This document shows positions 43,952 through 54,947 of a stretch of 64,000 nt of DNA, one piece after another. Positions within the stretch are counted from its first letter, which is position 1; each line of letters opens with the position of its first letter. Position numbers and translations under genes: made by a program. Origin of the DNA: Pseudomonas massiliensis (GTDB lineage Bacteria; Pseudomonadota; Gammaproteobacteria; Pseudomonadales; Pseudomonadaceae); contig NZ_CCYK01000005.1 of the NCBI RefSeq assembly GCF_000826105.1, forward strand, positions 124,001 to 188,000. Direction: 5' to 3'. The notes under the pieces were generated by a model that was given only the letters and a program-made list of their open reading frames with translations, was not told the DNA's origin and searched no databases.

Positions 43952-44574
43952 TGCTCAGCGATGCCTTGCTGGCCGGGGTCGAGGCTGGGCTCAATGCCAC
44001 CCTGCGCCTGGACAGTACCGCTTTACCCCGCCTGGCCAGGCTGTCCGGCCAGGTGGTCCTGGTGGACTGCCGGCAGCCTGCCCAGCGCGTATTCATCATT
44101 CCCGGACCCGCCGGCCTGACCCTGGCCCGTCATTGGGAAGCGCCGGCTGCCTGCACCCTGCGCGCCCCGCTCGGCATCTTGCTGCAACTGGCCGTGCGCA
44201 AGGACAAGACCCGGGTACTCCACAGGCCCGACGTCACCCTCGACGGCGATAGCGCGCCCCTGATGGCTCTGGCCGCGGTGCTCCAGGACCTGGACCTGGA
44301 CTGGGAATACGAACTTTCCCGCTGGCTCGGGCCTGTTCCCACCGCATTGCTCGCCGGACACCTGCGCCTGCGGGCCCGCTGGGCTGGCGAAGGCGGCGAG
44401 CGGTTGCTGGCCACTCTTAGCGATTACTTGAACGAAGAAACCCGAACCCTGGTCGGAAAGCGTGAAGCCGAGGCGCGCCTGCGCGAGCTGGACCAGCTCA
44501 AGCTCGACACCGACCGCCTGCAGGCGCGCTTCGACCGCCTGCTCCGAACCCTTGAAGCCAGCGAAAACGCATGA
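43951..44574 (+). CDS. ubiJ: Ubiquinone biosynthesis accessory factor UbiJ
   Basis: This 207-residue protein has an SCP2-like lipid-binding domain (about 15-120) and a C-terminal coiled coil rich in Arg, Glu and Leu. With UbiK it organises the soluble ubiquinone synthesis complex. The position between ubiE and ubiB, overlapping both, matches the E. coli ubiE-ubiJ-ubiB operon. Confidence 0.9.
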   Translation: MLSDALLAGVEAGLNATLRLDSTALPRLARLSGQVVLVDCRQPAQRVFIIPGPAGLTLARHWEAPAACTLRAPLGILLQLAVRKDKTRVLHRPDVTLDGDSAPLMALAAVLQDLDLDWEYELSRWLGPVPTALLAGHLRLRARWAGEGGERLLATLSDYLNEETRTLVGKREAEARLRELDQLKLDTDRLQARFDRLLRTLEASENA

Positions 44575-46181
44575 AGCTGCTCGCCGCCGTACGTCGTTTG
44601 TTCCGCATCCTGCGCGTTGCCATTCGTTTCCGCCTCGATGACCTCATCCTTGCACTGCCCCTGCCCTGGTGGCTGCGCATCCTGCGCTTCGGCATGCCCT
44701 GGCGCTGGTTCCCCCGCAGCAATCGCCAGCTCAGCCGAGGAGCCTGCCTGCGCCTGGCCCTCCAGGACCTGGGCCCGATCTTCATCAAGTTCGGCCAGAT
44801 TCTTTCTACCCGTCGCGACCTGTTGCCCGAAGACATCGCCGACGAACTGATGCTGCTGCAAGACCGCGTGCCACCGTTCGATCCGCAGAAGTCCATGCAA
44901 CTGATCGAGTCCCAGTTGGGCGCCAGGATCAGTACGATATTCAGCCGCTTCGACGTCGAACCCCTGGCTTCCGCGTCGGTGGCGCAGGTACACGCGGCCC
45001 GGCTCAAGACCGGCGAGGAAGTGGTGGTCAAGGTGGTCCGTCCTGGATTGCGCCCGATCATCAGCCAGGATATTGCCTGGCTGTTCATCCTGGCTCGCGC
45101 CGCCGAGCGGGTTTCGGCCGACGCGCGACTGCTGCACCCGGTGGATGTGGTCGCGGACTACGAGAAGACCATCTACGACGAGCTGGATCTTTTGCGCGAG
45201 GCAGCCAACGCCAGCCAGCTACGACGCAACTTCGAGGATTCGACGCTACTCTATGTGCCTCAGATCTACTGGGACTGGTGCCGGCCCAAGGTGCTGGTGA
45301 TGGAGCGCATCTACGGCATCCAGGTGAACGACCTGGATACCCTGGCGGACCAGCGCACCGACATGAAGCTGCTGGCCGAGCGCGGCGTTGAAATCTTTTT
45401 CACCCAGGTTTTCCGGGACAGCTTCTTTCATGCCGACATGCATCCGGGCAACATCTTCGTCAGTACGGTAACTCCGTGGGACCCTCGCTACATCGCCATC
45501 GATTGCGGGATCGTGGGCAGCCTGACCCCCGAAGACCAGGACTACCTGGCGCGCAACCTGTTCGCCTTCTTCAAGCGGGATTACCGCCGGGTGGCCCAGC
45601 TTCACATCGACTCGGGCTGGGTGCCGGCCGAGACCAAGCTCAATGAATTCGAAGCGGCCATTCGTACGGTATGCGAGCCGATCTTCGAGAAACCCCTGAA
45701 AGATATTTCCTTCGGCCAGGTTCTGATGCGCCTGTTCCAGACGGCCCGCCGTTTCAACATGGAAGTCCAGCCGCAACTGGTGCTTTTGCAGAAAACACTG
45801 TTGAACATCGAGGGCCTGGGCCGCCAGTTGTACCCGGACCTGGACCTCTGGACCACAGCCCAGCCATTCCTCGAGCGCTGGATGCGCGAGCGCATGAGCC
45901 CGCGTACCGTCCTGCGCAACGCCCATGCCCAATTGGAACAACTGCCGCATCTGGCCAACATGACCCGGGACCTCCTCGAACGCATGTCGCAACCCCATCG
46001 GCGCGATCCACCGCCACCCTGGCGCCGCACCAGCGAGCGGGTAGCCTTGCGGGTGGTCGGCGGCATACTGCTGGCCGCTGGGGCAGTGCTGGCCACTACC
46101 GCCAGCGCCTTGAACAGCATGGAAGGCTGGCCTGCCTGGGTGATGCTGGTGTCGGGTGTGTATCTGGTGGCGCGCGGATAG
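44571..46181 (+). CDS. ubiB: Ubiquinone biosynthesis kinase-like protein UbiB
   Basis: This 536-residue ADCK/UbiB atypical kinase has the signature [14 protein letters not shown] (KxGQ motif), an alanine-rich nucleotide loop ([11 protein letters not shown]), HADMHPGN as catalytic loop and DCG as metal-binding motif. Two C-terminal membrane helices (about 485-535) anchor it. UbiB has ATPase activity and is needed for normal ubiquinone synthesis. It overlaps ubiJ by four bases. Confidence 0.95.
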   Translation: MKLLAAVRRLFRILRVAIRFRLDDLILALPLPWWLRILRFGMPWRWFPRSNRQLSRGACLRLALQDLGPIFIKFGQILSTRRDLLPEDIADELMLLQDRVPPFDPQKSMQLIESQLGARISTIFSRFDVEPLASASVAQVHAARLKTGEEVVVKVVRPGLRPIISQDIAWLFILARAAERVSADARLLHPVDVVADYEKTIYDELDLLREAANASQLRRNFEDSTLLYVPQIYWDWCRPKVLVMERIYGIQVNDLDTLADQRTDMKLLAERGVEIFFTQVFRDSFFHADMHPGNIFVSTVTPWDPRYIAIDCGIVGSLTPEDQDYLARNLFAFFKRDYRRVAQLHIDSGWVPAETKLNEFEAAIRTVCEPIFEKPLKDISFGQVLMRLFQTARRFNMEVQPQLVLLQKTLLNIEGLGRQLYPDLDLWTTAQPFLERWMRERMSPRTVLRNAHAQLEQLPHLANMTRDLLERMSQPHRRDPPPPWRRTSERVALRVVGGILLAAGAVLATTASALNSMEGWPAWVMLVSGVYLVARG

Positions 46182-46231
46182 CCACTGGCAGCGGGGGCTG
46201 GCACACTAGGGCGATAGCAGTGGAGCGAACA

Positions 46232-46630
46232 ATGAAAGACTGGCTGGACGAGATCAACTGGAACAGCGATGGCCTGGTACCGGCCATTGCCCAGGATCAC
46301 AAAAGTGGAAGAGTGCTAATGATGGCCTGGATGAACCGCGAGGCCTTGGCGCTCACCGCCAGCGAACAGCGTGCCATCTATTGGTCGCGCTCACGCAACC
46401 GTCTGTGGCGCAAGGGCGAGGAGTCCGGCCATGTACAGAAGGTGCATCAGCTGCGCCTGGACTGCGACGCCGATGTCATCGTCATGGCGGTAGAGCAACT
46501 GGGCGGCATCGCCTGTCATACCGGCCGGGAAAGCTGCTTCTACCGGGTATTCGAGAACGGCGCCTGGGTTACCGTAGAGCCGGTATTGAAAGATCCACAC
46601 GCCATCTATCAAGGGCATAAGCATGAATGA
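46232..46630 (+). CDS. hisI: Phosphoribosyl-AMP cyclohydrolase
   Basis: This 132-residue zinc enzyme opens the adenine ring of phosphoribosyl-AMP, the third step of histidine synthesis. Metal-binding residues lie in LDCDADVIV and [11 protein letters not shown]. It is separate from hisE, as is usual in Pseudomonas, whereas E. coli fuses them. It overlaps hisE by eight bases. ATG 46232 gives MKDWLDEI. Confidence 0.96.
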   Translation: MKDWLDEINWNSDGLVPAIAQDHKSGRVLMMAWMNREALALTASEQRAIYWSRSRNRLWRKGEESGHVQKVHQLRLDCDADVIVMAVEQLGGIACHTGRESCFYRVFENGAWVTVEPVLKDPHAIYQGHKHE

Positions 46631-46958
46631 CACCCTCGCCCGCGTGGCTGAGGTGCTGGAGGAGCGCAAGGGCGCTTCGGCCGACAGCTCCTACGTAGCC
46701 AGCCTTTATCACAAAGGGCTGAACAAGATCCTCGAGAAGGTCGGGGAAGAATCCGTGGAAACCATACTGGCCGCCAAGGATGCCGAGCGCAGCGGCGATT
46801 GCAGTGATGTCATCTACGAGACAGCGGATCTGTGGTTCCATAGCCTGGTAATGCTCGCCGCGCTCGGCCAGCACCCCCAGGCGGTACTGGATGAACTCGA
46901 ACGCCGCTTCGGCCTGTCCGGCCACGCGGAAAAAGCGGCTCGCCAGCCGCAAGCCTGA
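46623..46958 (+). CDS. hisE: Phosphoribosyl-ATP pyrophosphatase
   Basis: This 111-residue all-alpha MazG-like hydrolase removes pyrophosphate from phosphoribosyl-ATP, the second step of histidine synthesis. [14 protein letters not shown] and [12 protein letters not shown] carry the metal-binding acidic residues. It is translationally linked to hisI and is followed by tatA after 19 bases. Confidence 0.96.
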   Translation: MNDTLARVAEVLEERKGASADSSYVASLYHKGLNKILEKVGEESVETILAAKDAERSGDCSDVIYETADLWFHSLVMLAALGQHPQAVLDELERRFGLSGHAEKAARQPQA

Positions 46959-46977
46959 CAATCTCTACGGAGCTGCC

Positions 46978-47244
46978 ATGGGTATCTTTGACTGGAAACA
47001 CTGGATCGTCATTCTCATCGTGGTCGTGCTGGTCTTTGGCACCAAGAAGCTGAAGAACCTCGGCACCGATGTGGGTGAATCCATCAAGGGCTTTCGCAAG
47101 GCCATGAACGACGACGACAAGCCCAGCGAACCCCAGCAGCCGGTGCACCCGCAAGCCACCTCGCCGATCACCCCGCCTCCGCCCATCGACGGGCAACACA
47201 CCCGCGTGGAAGAGCCGGTGCGCAAAGACGCCGCTCGGGACTGA
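46978..47244 (+). CDS. tatA: Sec-independent translocase protein TatA
   Basis: This 88-residue protein has one membrane helix (about 7-22, [13 protein letters not shown]), the FG hinge (VFGTKKL) and an amphipathic helix, followed by a polar Pro-rich tail. It forms the Tat pore. The ATG at 46978 is preceded by GGAG. It begins the tatABC set. Confidence 0.95.
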   Translation: MGIFDWKHWIVILIVVVLVFGTKKLKNLGTDVGESIKGFRKAMNDDDKPSEPQQPVHPQATSPITPPPPIDGQHTRVEEPVRKDAARD

Positions 47245-47247
47245 GCC

Positions 47248-47694
47248 ATGTTCGGGATCAGCTTCAGCGAGCTGCTGCTGGTGGGCCTGGTAGCACTCCT
47301 GGTCTTGGGCCCCGAGCGCCTGCCTGGGGCCGCGCGCACCGCTGGCCTGTGGATAGGCCGGCTCAAGCGCAGCTTCAATAGCATCAAGACCGAGATCGAG
47401 CGGGAGCTGGGCGCGGATGAGATCCGTCGCCAGTTGCACAACGAGCATATCCTTTCGCTTGAACAGGAGGCTCGCAGGCTGATGGACCCGGCTGGCGGCA
47501 ACCAGGCGGCACCGACCATTCATCCAGCCCCGCCGACGGCCCCGCCCGTCGGCGATAACCCAGGCACGCCTGCGATTGCTCCCGTGACCAGCGTGGAGCG
47601 CGCGCCTGCGGCAACCCCGGCCGCTTCGCCCAACCCCGTGACCGAGCCGGCCGCCGCGCCGCGAACGCCCCAGGATTCGACCCCAGCCCCATGA
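47248..47694 (+). CDS. tatB: Sec-independent translocase protein TatB
   Basis: This 148-residue protein starts [13 protein letters not shown] with the conserved Glu8 and has the LGPERLP hinge between membrane and amphipathic helices. A long Pro/Ala-rich tail fills the rest. TatB with TatC recognises twin-arginine signals. It starts three bases after tatA and overlaps tatC by four. Confidence 0.95.
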   Translation: MFGISFSELLLVGLVALLVLGPERLPGAARTAGLWIGRLKRSFNSIKTEIERELGADEIRRQLHNEHILSLEQEARRLMDPAGGNQAAPTIHPAPPTAPPVGDNPGTPAIAPVTSVERAPAATPAASPNPVTEPAAAPRTPQDSTPAP

Positions 47695-48479
47695 GCGAAA
47701 TACCCGAAGACGACCAGCCGATGCCGCTGGTGTCACACCTGACCGAACTGCGTACCCGATTGCTGCGCTGCGTGGCCGTGGTCTTTGTGGTGTTCGCTGG
47801 GCTTTTCTCCTTCGCTCAGCAGATCTACACCCTGGTTTCGGCTCCATTGCGGGCGTACCTGCCGCCCGGGGCGACCATGATCGCCACGGATGTGGCTTCG
47901 CCCTTCCTGACGCCCTTCAAGCTGACCATGACGGTATCGCTTTTCCTGGCGATACCGCTGATCCTGCACCAGGTCTGGGGGTTCGTCGCGCCGGGCCTGT
48001 ATCGTCATGAAAAACGCATCGCCATTCCCCTGCTGGTCTCAAGCATCCTGCTGTTCTATGCGGGCATGGCCTTCGCCTATTTCGTTGTCTTCCCGCTGAT
48101 GTTCAAGTTCTTCGCCGCGGCCACGCCCGACGGCGTGGCCATGATGACGGACATCACCAGCTACCTGGACTTCGTCATGACGCTGTTCTTCGCCTTTGGC
48201 GTCGCATTCGAGATCCCTGTGGCCGTGGTGCTGCTGGTGTGGATCGGCGTGGTCGACATCAAGGCGCTGAAGAAAGCCCGGCCGTACGTGATCATCGGCT
48301 GCTTCGTGGTCGGGATGGTCCTGACGCCCCCCGATATCTTCTCGCAAACCCTGTTGGCGGTGCCCATGTGGCTGCTGTTCGAGGTCGGTGTACTGTTCGG
48401 GGGCCTCATACGCAAGCGCAGCGAACAGGCGAGCGAAACCGAGCGAGGGAACGACCAGCCGCCTGCTACACGCCCATGA
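47691..48479 (+). CDS. tatC: Sec-independent translocase protein TatC
   Basis: This 262-residue inner-membrane protein has six predicted helices and the signature [12 protein letters not shown] near the N-terminus that helps bind twin-arginine signal peptides. [14 protein letters not shown] and [19 protein letters not shown] are also conserved. Its stop overlaps the rsmE start (ATGA). Confidence 0.96.
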   Translation: MSEIPEDDQPMPLVSHLTELRTRLLRCVAVVFVVFAGLFSFAQQIYTLVSAPLRAYLPPGATMIATDVASPFLTPFKLTMTVSLFLAIPLILHQVWGFVAPGLYRHEKRIAIPLLVSSILLFYAGMAFAYFVVFPLMFKFFAAATPDGVAMMTDITSYLDFVMTLFFAFGVAFEIPVAVVLLVWIGVVDIKALKKARPYVIIGCFVVGMVLTPPDIFSQTLLAVPMWLLFEVGVLFGGLIRKRSEQASETERGNDQPPATRP

Positions 48480-49183
48480 ACCTGCTACTGCTCGAGCCCG
48501 CCGACTTCGTTGGCGAAAGCCTCGTTCAACTGAGCGGTCGTCGCCTGACCCATATGCGCGAAGTGCATCGGGCCGAGGTTGGTGACACCCTGCGGGTCGG
48601 CCGTGTGGATGGCCTGATGGGCGAAGGTCGCATCGAGATCCTGGATAGCCGGCACGCCCAATTGCGGGTCAGCTTCGACAGGCCACCGCCAGCCAAGCTT
48701 CCCCTCACCCTGGTGCTGGCCCTTCCCAGGCCGAAGATGCTGCGCCGTGTCTTTCAGACCATAGCCACCTTGGGCGTACCTCGGCTGATCCTGGTAAACA
48801 GTTACCGTGTGGAAAAGAGCTTCTGGCAAACGCCGTTCCTGCAGCCAGAAGCCATTCGCGAACAACTGGTGCTTGGGCTGGAGCAGGCGCGGGATACCCG
48901 CCTGCCCGAAGTGGTGATCGAGAAACGCTTCAAGCCTTTCGTGGAGGACCGCCTCGGTGCCATTGCCGCTGGCACCCTGGGCCTGGTCGCTCATCCTGGT
49001 CCCTTTCCCGATTGCCCACGCGCCATCGACGGCCCGATTACTCTGGCCATCGGGCCTGAGGGCGGATGGATACCCTATGAGGTGGAATTGCTCAAGCTGG
49101 CCGGCCTGGCACCGGTTCAGATGGGTGAGCGGATTCTCAGGGTGGAAACCGCTGTGACCGCGCTGCTATCACGGCTCCTGTAG
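48476..49183 (+). CDS. rsmE: 16S rRNA m3U1498 methyltransferase
   Basis: This 235-residue SPOUT methyltransferase has an N-terminal PUA-like domain and a knotted C-terminal domain with LAIGPEGGW and [16 protein letters not shown], the SAM-binding trefoil knot. It methylates N3 of U1498 in 16S rRNA. The TAG stop at 49181 is part of a REP sequence that starts inside the last codons. Confidence 0.94.
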   Translation: MNLLLLEPADFVGESLVQLSGRRLTHMREVHRAEVGDTLRVGRVDGLMGEGRIEILDSRHAQLRVSFDRPPPAKLPLTLVLALPRPKMLRRVFQTIATLGVPRLILVNSYRVEKSFWQTPFLQPEAIREQLVLGLEQARDTRLPEVVIEKRFKPFVEDRLGAIAAGTLGLVAHPGPFPDCPRAIDGPITLAIGPEGGWIPYEVELLKLAGLAPVQMGERILRVETAVTALLSRLL

Positions 49184-49236
49184 GCGCCAGCGAAGCTCGC
49201 GAACGGCCGTTACACCGCATTCGGGAGCTTCGCCCC
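49178..49236. repeat. REP half interrupted by the insertion element
   Basis: CTCCTGTAGGCGCC followed by GCGAAGCTCGCGAACGGC and ACCGCATTCGGGAGCTTCGC closely parallels the intact repeat at 50533-50610. The match stops at the left junction of the IS110-type element, showing that the element entered this REP. Confidence 0.8.
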
Positions 49237-49250
49237 CTTGTGTCTTTAAA

Positions 49251-49430
49251 ACCTCTTAGACTTTGAGGTGAGAGCGGTGGTGGCCGGCCGTTCGTCCCCG
49301 GTGCCTCTACGCACGTTAGGAAGCAAGTGCCGCCACCACCTCTCCGCTTTGACTTACGCCCGAACAGTTGTAAGAACCCCTGTTCGCACCATACAAGCGT
49401 GGGCTCCGTCAAAGCGCTCTCAACCCTGAG
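49251..49430 (+). ncRNA. Candidate bridge RNA of the IS110 element
   Basis: A short 5' hairpin (CCTC/GAGG, 49252-49268) is followed by two larger stem-loops. Stem 1 pairs 49270-49284 with 49329-49344; stem 2 pairs CGCTTTGAC (49345-49353) with GTCAAAGCG (49408-49416). Loop 1 carries TTCGTCCCC (49291-49299) and TAGGAAG (49317-49323), matching the left and right target flanks. Loop 2 carries ACAGTTG (49364-49370) and ACAAG (49393-49397), matching the element's right and left ends. This is the target-loop plus donor-loop arrangement of IS110 bridge RNAs. Ends are approximate. Confidence 0.8.
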
Positions 49431-49447
49431 TGTAAGAGGAGTTCGCC

Positions 49448-50395
49448 ATGATTTCCTGCGCAGGTATCGACGTTTCCAAGGCCACCCTTGATATCGGCCT
49501 TTGGCCCCAAGACTCGACCTTCCAAGTGGACAATACGCCTGAAGGTATTGCGATTGCCATCGATCGCCTGCGCGGCCTAGGGGTAGGTCGGGTTTTGCTC
49601 GAAGCCACCGGCGGTTATGAAAAGCGCGCCGTTTCGCTTCTTGCAAGGGCAGGCTTTCAGGCCAGCTGCATCAACCCTCGACGTGCCCGGCAATTCGCCC
49701 TGGCCATGGGCCGCAAGGCCAAAACGGATAAGATTGACGTCCTTATGCTGGCCCAGTTCGCCCAGAAGCTGGACACGTATCCAGCAGTCAAACCCAGTAA
49801 TCAACGCGATGAACTGGCCGCTCTGGTCAAACAGCGCGACCGATTCGTGCAGCAGCGCGACGATGACAAGCGTCGGTTGAAAATGGCCTCGCATGACGTA
49901 GTGCGTGCCAACTACACCGACCATATTGCCTACCTCAACACGCGTATCAAGGCACTCGAGCAATGCATCGAGCAGGCGTTGAAGACTTTGGACAGCCGAA
50001 CGGTAGCATTGATGAGGATGGTCAAGGGTGTAGGACTGATCACGACTGCCGGGCTGATGGCCTATCTACCTGAGCTGGGTACCTTGAACCGGCGCCAGAT
50101 CACGGCACTGGTGGGCCTGGCTCCCTACAACAACGACAGTGGCACGAAGAGTGGCCGCAGACAGATCTGGGGCGGGCGGCAACAGGTCCGGCGTCTGGTG
50201 TACATGTCTAGCTGGTGCCTGGTCAGGTTCAATCCTGATTTCAAGGCGCGCTATGAAGGTCTGATTGCGCGTGGTAAGGCACCCAAAGTCGCCATTGTGG
50301 CCTGCATGCGCGTATTGATCGTAAGGTTGAATGCGATGGTGCGTGACCGCACGCCAATGATCAACCGTGGGCTACCCGTAGCGACCATGGGCTAA
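49448..50395 (+). CDS. IS110-family transposase (bridge-RNA-guided recombinase type)
   Basis: This 315-residue recombinase has an N-terminal RuvC-like DEDD domain, with candidate catalytic residues Asp8 (GIDVSK), Glu52 (LLEATGG), Asp94 and Asp97 (KTDKID). A coiled coil lies at about 115-190. The C-terminal Transposase_20 domain has VKGVGLITTA, LVGLAPYNNDSG and YMSSW (residues 252-256), where the nucleophilic serine is expected. The gene appears intact from ATG 49448, preceded by AGAGGAG. Confidence 0.93.
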   Translation: MISCAGIDVSKATLDIGLWPQDSTFQVDNTPEGIAIAIDRLRGLGVGRVLLEATGGYEKRAVSLLARAGFQASCINPRRARQFALAMGRKAKTDKIDVLMLAQFAQKLDTYPAVKPSNQRDELAALVKQRDRFVQQRDDDKRRLKMASHDVVRANYTDHIAYLNTRIKALEQCIEQALKTLDSRTVALMRMVKGVGLITTAGLMAYLPELGTLNRRQITALVGLAPYNNDSGTKSGRRQIWGGRQQVRRLVYMSSWCLVRFNPDFKARYEGLIARGKAPKVAIVACMRVLIVRLNAMVRDRTPMINRGLPVATMG

Positions 50396-50512
50396 CGCTG
50401 CGGTGCTACTAAAGGAACGGCAGCAGTGAGCCTATGAGGATCACTGCTGTGTAGCCATGCCTGAAAATCCCCTGCTAGGGGCGCCTCGAAAAAACAGTTC
50501 AAGACAGTTGCT

Positions 50513-50637
50513 TCCTACACAGGTAGCAACCTCCTGTAGGAGCCGGGCGAGCCGCAGGCGAAGCTCGCGAACAGGCATTACACCGCATTCGGGAGCTTCG
50601 CCTGCCTACAGCGGTAGGCGAAGCCGGCTTCTACCGG
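50513..50637. repeat. REP sequences right of the insertion
   Basis: The right remnant of the interrupted repeat (TCCTACACAGG) is followed by an intact repeat running from CTGTAGGAGCC near 50533 through GCGAAGCTCGCGAACAGGC and ACCGCATTCGGGAGCTTCGC to CCTACAG near 50611, then a further half (GGTAGGCGAAGCCGG). They lie between the insertion and opgH. Confidence 0.8.
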
Positions 50638-50647
50638 CTACTCGTTG

Positions 50648-53215
50648 CTAAACGCTGGCCAGGTTCCCTACCACGGCGGGCTGCAACGGCAGCGCCGGGG
50701 CATGGGGGTCCGCGGCCTGGGAGGCACGCCAGGCCGATAGCCAGGCTTCATTCTGTGAATCCCATATCTGCTTATGCAAGCGGCCCAAGGCCTCGGGGTC
50801 GCTTAGCAGGTAGAGCCGCGCGTTGCCTTGCAGCGCCTGTGGACCGCCGAGCAGCGCCTTGTCGACCATGGCTTCACGCATGTCCTCGATAGGCCGGGCC
50901 TGGCCATGACGGGCGGTGGCCAGCGCGCAAGCCAATGCGTTCTGGCGGGGGTCCACCACCGCGCGAACGAAGCCATCGAGCATGGCGTGCTCGCGGTTGT
51001 TCTCCGTATAGGCGTCGGTCGACACCAGCTCCTGGGGCGGATCGTACTCTTCCGGGATCAGGAACAGCTTGTCCTGCTTGGCGCGCAGGCCCAGGTTGGT
51101 GCGACTGGAGATTACCGATACCGGAATCGACAGCATTAGCGACACCACGATCGGCGCCAGCCACCAGAGGAAGCTCGGGTTGAGCGCCGCCACCAGCAAT
51201 GCCCAGAGCAGGCCCAGCAAGGTCTGCGGCCCATGGCGACGTACGGCCTCGCTCCATGGGGTCGAGTCGTCGTCGCGCTGCGGTGAGTTCCAGGTCGCGG
51301 CCCAGCCCAGGAAGGCGGCCAGCACGAAACGCGTGTGGAAAATCATGCGCACCGGCGCCAGCAACATGGAGAACAACATCTCGATGAGCATGGAAAGGGT
51401 GACACGAATGCGCCCGCCGTATTCCTTCGCGCCCTTCGCCCAGATCAGGATGATGCTCAGGAGCTTGGGCAGGAACAGCAGCACGATGGTAGTGGAGAAC
51501 AATGCGATGGCCTTCTCCGGATGCCACTGCGGCCAGAGCGGATACAACTGGCGAGGCTCGAGGAAGTACGTCGGCTCCATCAGGGTGTTGACCGCCAGCA
51601 AGGCCGTGGACAGGACCAGGAAGAAGAACCACAGCGGTGCCGACAGGTAGGACATCACCCCGGTCAGGAATACCGCGCGATGCACCGGATGCATGCCCTT
51701 GACCAGGAACAGCCGGAAGTTCATCAGGTTGCCGTGGCACCAGCGGCGGTCACGCTTGAGCTCATCGAGCAGGTTCGGCGGCAACTCTTCATAACTGCCC
51801 GGCAGGTCATAGGCAATCCAGACCCCCCAGCCCGCGCGACGCATGAGCGCGGCCTCGACGAAGTCGTGAGACAGAATCGCGCCGGCGAACGCGCCCTTGC
51901 CCGGCAGCGGCGCCAGGGCGCAGTGCTCGATGAAGGGCTTCATGCGGATGATCGCGTTATGTCCCCAATAGTGGGATTCGCCGAGCTGCCAGAAATGCAG
52001 GCCTGCCGTGAACAGCGGGCCATACACCCGGGTAGCGAACTGCTGCAGGCGCGCATAGAGCGTGTCCATGCCCGACGCCTTGGGCGCAGTCTGGATGATA
52101 CCGGCATCCGGGGTGGCTTCCATCAGGCGCACCAGGGACGTGAGGCATTCACCGCTCATGACGCTGTCGGCGTCCAGTACCACCATGTAGCGGTAGTCAC
52201 TGCCCCAGCGACGGCAGAAATCGTCCAGGTTGCCACTCTTGCGCTTGACCCGCCGACGACGGCGTCGATAGAAGATCTTCCCGAAACCCTTGGTTTCACG
52301 GCAGACGTCCAGCCAGGCCTGTTGCTCGGCCACGGCGATGTCGGTGTCATAGGTATCGCTGAGGATGAAGAAGTCGAAGCGGTCCAGGTCACCGGTAGCG
52401 GCTACGGACTCGAAGGTTGCCCGCAACCCGGCGAACACCCGGGGAACGTCTTCATTGCAGATCGGCATTACCAACGCGGTGCGCGCGCCGGGCTCGATCG
52501 GCTCGTTACCGGCGCTGGCCCCGGAAATGCGGTACTTGTCGCGCCCGGTCAGCAGTTCCAGGAAGCCCATCAGGGCGGTCCAGAACCCCGCCGAAACCCA
52601 GCAGAACAGGATGCCGAACAGGATCAGGATGGTGGTTTGCAAGGCATAAGGCAGTACCTGCTGGGCCGTTTGCAGCAAGGGCTGGTGAGCCACCTCCTGC
52701 AAGTCCACAAGCGCCCAGCCCTGGTAGGGCAGGATACCTTTCATGTAATAGCCGGCCACGATCGTCTGGCCCAGCATCAACAGCAACAGGATGTAGCGGC
52801 GGATGGACCCCACGGTGCGCCAGCGAGCCTTGGGCAGGTCGCGTTTGTCGCTGGTCGGCTCCGGCTTCGGGCTCTTGCCCAGCAGGCGGCGCCAGCCCCG
52901 CGCGATCACATTGGTGCGCCACGGCTCGGGCACCATCCGGGTACGGTGGATCACAGGCGTAGCCTTCAAGCGCACACGACCGGCGCCGTCGAGGCTGAGC
53001 ATCTCATGGGCCTCGAATTCAGCGGCGGAGTCGAGTGTCAGGCGAGGCCCCACCGACACCTGAGGATCTTCCCCGGTCGCTTCGGACCGGGAAAGGCGCT
53101 GGTGCAGCTCGGTGAAGGACGTGCACTGCGAGAGCTCGGCGCGCTGCGCCTCGCTCAGGGGCAGGTGTGCCAGATACTCGTTGAGGGTCTCTGGCCGTTC
53201 GGCTGGCTTACTCAT
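50648..53215 (-). CDS. opgH: Glucans biosynthesis glucosyltransferase H
   Basis: This 855-residue inner-membrane GT2 enzyme builds the beta-1,2 glucan backbone of osmoregulated periplasmic glucans. Membrane helices lie near 140-210 and 510-720. The catalytic core has DxD-type [16 protein letters not shown] and the QxxRW-type RDRRWCHGN. It overlaps the opgG stop by eight bases on the same strand, forming the opgGH operon. Confidence 0.95.
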   Translation of the reverse strand: MSKPAERPETLNEYLAHLPLSEAQRAELSQCTSFTELHQRLSRSEATGEDPQVSVGPRLTLDSAAEFEAHEMLSLDGAGRVRLKATPVIHRTRMVPEPWRTNVIARGWRRLLGKSPKPEPTSDKRDLPKARWRTVGSIRRYILLLLMLGQTIVAGYYMKGILPYQGWALVDLQEVAHQPLLQTAQQVLPYALQTTILILFGILFCWVSAGFWTALMGFLELLTGRDKYRISGASAGNEPIEPGARTALVMPICNEDVPRVFAGLRATFESVAATGDLDRFDFFILSDTYDTDIAVAEQQAWLDVCRETKGFGKIFYRRRRRRVKRKSGNLDDFCRRWGSDYRYMVVLDADSVMSGECLTSLVRLMEATPDAGIIQTAPKASGMDTLYARLQQFATRVYGPLFTAGLHFWQLGESHYWGHNAIIRMKPFIEHCALAPLPGKGAFAGAILSHDFVEAALMRRAGWGVWIAYDLPGSYEELPPNLLDELKRDRRWCHGNLMNFRLFLVKGMHPVHRAVFLTGVMSYLSAPLWFFFLVLSTALLAVNTLMEPTYFLEPRQLYPLWPQWHPEKAIALFSTTIVLLFLPKLLSIILIWAKGAKEYGGRIRVTLSMLIEMLFSMLLAPVRMIFHTRFVLAAFLGWAATWNSPQRDDDSTPWSEAVRRHGPQTLLGLLWALLVAALNPSFLWWLAPIVVSLMLSIPVSVISSRTNLGLRAKQDKLFLIPEEYDPPQELVSTDAYTENNREHAMLDGFVRAVVDPRQNALACALATARHGQARPIEDMREAMVDKALLGGPQALQGNARLYLLSDPEALGRLHKQIWDSQNEAWLSAWRASQAADPHAPALPLQPAVVGNLASV

Positions 53216-54947
53216 CGGCGGGCAACTGGTAGCTCCAGGTTTCAGTCAATACTTCTTCAGTCTTGACCGGTTCGGAAGGCGGCGTTTCGGCCGGAGCCTC
53301 GGCGGGCGTGGCAGGCTTTTCGGCGGCCTTGTCATGCTTGGCGCCTTTCTTGTGGCCGTGACTGGCTTCCTCGGCTTTCGGCTCCGCGGCCGGCTTGGGC
53401 GGGTCAATCGGCAGCACGTCCTGAACCAGGGCCGCGCGCATTTCGACAGGCCTGCTGCCATCCTTGACCTTGAGGCGCAGCGTCAGGCGCCAGCCCTGGA
53501 TTTCAGGGTTGTAGCGAACGCTGTTCTCGACCAGATCCGCGTTGTCGCCCACGCTTACCTGGCTACGCACGCCGGCGTCGTCCAGCAGGGACTTGAGCTT
53601 CGGCCCTTCGAAGTCGATCAGGAAGGCCACGGTGCCATCCGGCTGGCGCACCAGGTTGGACTGCTTCACATCACCGGTGGAGCGCAAGGTCTGCTTGACC
53701 CAGGCGATGTCGGAGGAATGGAGCTCGGCCTCGTCGGTGGTCCAGTGAATGCGGTAGTTGTGCTCCAAGGGCTGGCCTGCCTCCGGCAGCTTTTCCGGAT
53801 TCCAGAACGCAACGATGTTGTCATTGGTTTCATCGGCGGTGGGGATCTCCACCAGGTCGATGGTGCCCTTGCCCCAGTCACCGCGCGGTTCGATCCAGGC
53901 GCTCGGGCGACGATCGTAACGGTCGTCCAGGTCTTCGAAACGGCTGAATTCACGGCCACGCTGCAGCAAGCCGAAGCCCTGCGGGTTCTCTACGGTGAAG
54001 CTGCTGACGGCCAGGCGCTTGGGGTTGTTCAGCGGACGCCAGATCCACTCGCCATTGCCGGCATGGATCGAAAGGCCATTGGAGTCATGCAGCTCGTGGC
54101 GATAGTTCAGCACACGGGAGGGCTGGTTGGCGCCAAAAAGGTACATGCTGGTGAGCGGGGCGATGCCCAGGCGGCTCACATGGTCGCGCATATAGACCCG
54201 CGATTGGACGTCCACCACGCTGTCACTACCGGGCCGCAGTACCATGCGGTAGGCACCGGTGGCCCGAGGGGAGTCGAGCAGCGCATAGATGATCAGTTGC
54301 TTGTCTTCCGGATTCGGCTTCTCTACCCAGAACTCGGTGAAACGCGGAAACTCCTCGCCGGAAGGCAATGCGGTGTCGATGGCCAGGCCACGGGCGGAAA
54401 GGCCGTAGGTCTGCGCCTTTCCGATCACGCGGAAGTAGCTGGCGCCCAGCAGGGTCATGACTTCGTCCTGCTTGTCAGCCTTGTTGATCGGGTAGAGCAC
54501 GCGGAAGCCGGCCCAGCCAAGGTTTTCCGTCGCCTTGGGATCGAACTGCACGTCACCGTAATCGAAACGGCTGGGGTCGTACTTGATCTCTTCCACGGTG
54601 GTGGACGTGACTTCGTTGATCTTCACAGGCGTGTCGAAATGCATGCCCTGGTGATAGAACGACAGCTTGAAGGGCGTCTTTTCGTCGGCCCACTGGGCCT
54701 TGTCGGTGCGGAAATGGATCTTCTGATAGTCCGCGAACTTCATGTCGCGGAACAGGGGGGGCAGGTTGCTTTTCGGAGCTTCGTATTTCTGTCCGGCAAG
54801 ATCCTTGGCCCTGGCGGCTACGTCGTCCAGGCTGAAGGCCCACAGCTGCCCTGCGCCAAGCAGGCAGAACAGCGCGGAACCCGCAGCCAGTGCCTGGCGC
54901 AAGCGTTTGCCGGTTGTTCTTGGTTTGTTACACGGACTAACAATCAC
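53208..54947 (-). CDS. opgG: Periplasmic glucans biosynthesis protein G
   Basis: This 579-residue periplasmic protein has a signal peptide (about 1-38, [20 protein letters not shown]) and the MdoG beta-sandwich, with [13 protein letters not shown] near the N-terminus and [14 protein letters not shown]. OpgG is needed for glucan backbone formation and probable branching. A C-terminal tail rich in Lys, Pro and Ala (about 510-579) is longer than the E. coli form. The start is GTG 54947 after GAGGA. Confidence 0.93.
   Translation of the reverse strand: MIVSPCNKPRTTGKRLRQALAAGSALFCLLGAGQLWAFSLDDVAARAKDLAGQKYEAPKSNLPPLFRDMKFADYQKIHFRTDKAQWADEKTPFKLSFYHQGMHFDTPVKINEVTSTTVEEIKYDPSRFDYGDVQFDPKATENLGWAGFRVLYPINKADKQDEVMTLLGASYFRVIGKAQTYGLSARGLAIDTALPSGEEFPRFTEFWVEKPNPEDKQLIIYALLDSPRATGAYRMVLRPGSDSVVDVQSRVYMRDHVSRLGIAPLTSMYLFGANQPSRVLNYRHELHDSNGLSIHAGNGEWIWRPLNNPKRLAVSSFTVENPQGFGLLQRGREFSRFEDLDDRYDRRPSAWIEPRGDWGKGTIDLVEIPTADETNDNIVAFWNPEKLPEAGQPLEHNYRIHWTTDEAELHSSDIAWVKQTLRSTGDVKQSNLVRQPDGTVAFLIDFEGPKLKSLLDDAGVRSQVSVGDNADLVENSVRYNPEIQGWRLTLRLKVKDGSRPVEMRAALVQDVLPIDPPKPAAEPKAEEASHGHKKGAKHDKAAEKPATPAEAPAETPPSEPVKTEEVLTETWSYQLPADE

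Larger units (their letters stand above)
49237..50512 (+). mobile_element. IS110-family insertion sequence in a REP element
   Basis: The element spans about 1274 bases between two CT dinucleotides (49237-49238 and 50511-50512), with no terminal inverted repeats and no longer target duplication, as expected for IS110. Left flank GCTTCGCCCC and right flank TCCTACAC join into a REP-like sequence when the element is removed. It carries one transposase gene, a structured 5' noncoding region and about 115 bases after the gene. It resembles REP-targeting IS110 elements known in Pseudomonas (ISPpu9/ISPpu10 type); the exact name is not assigned. Confidence 0.85.

Noticed and set aside
49448..50395. 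Transposase as a degraded pseudogene
   Set aside because: All catalytic motifs and both domains are present in one uninterrupted frame with a good ribosome site, so it appears functional.
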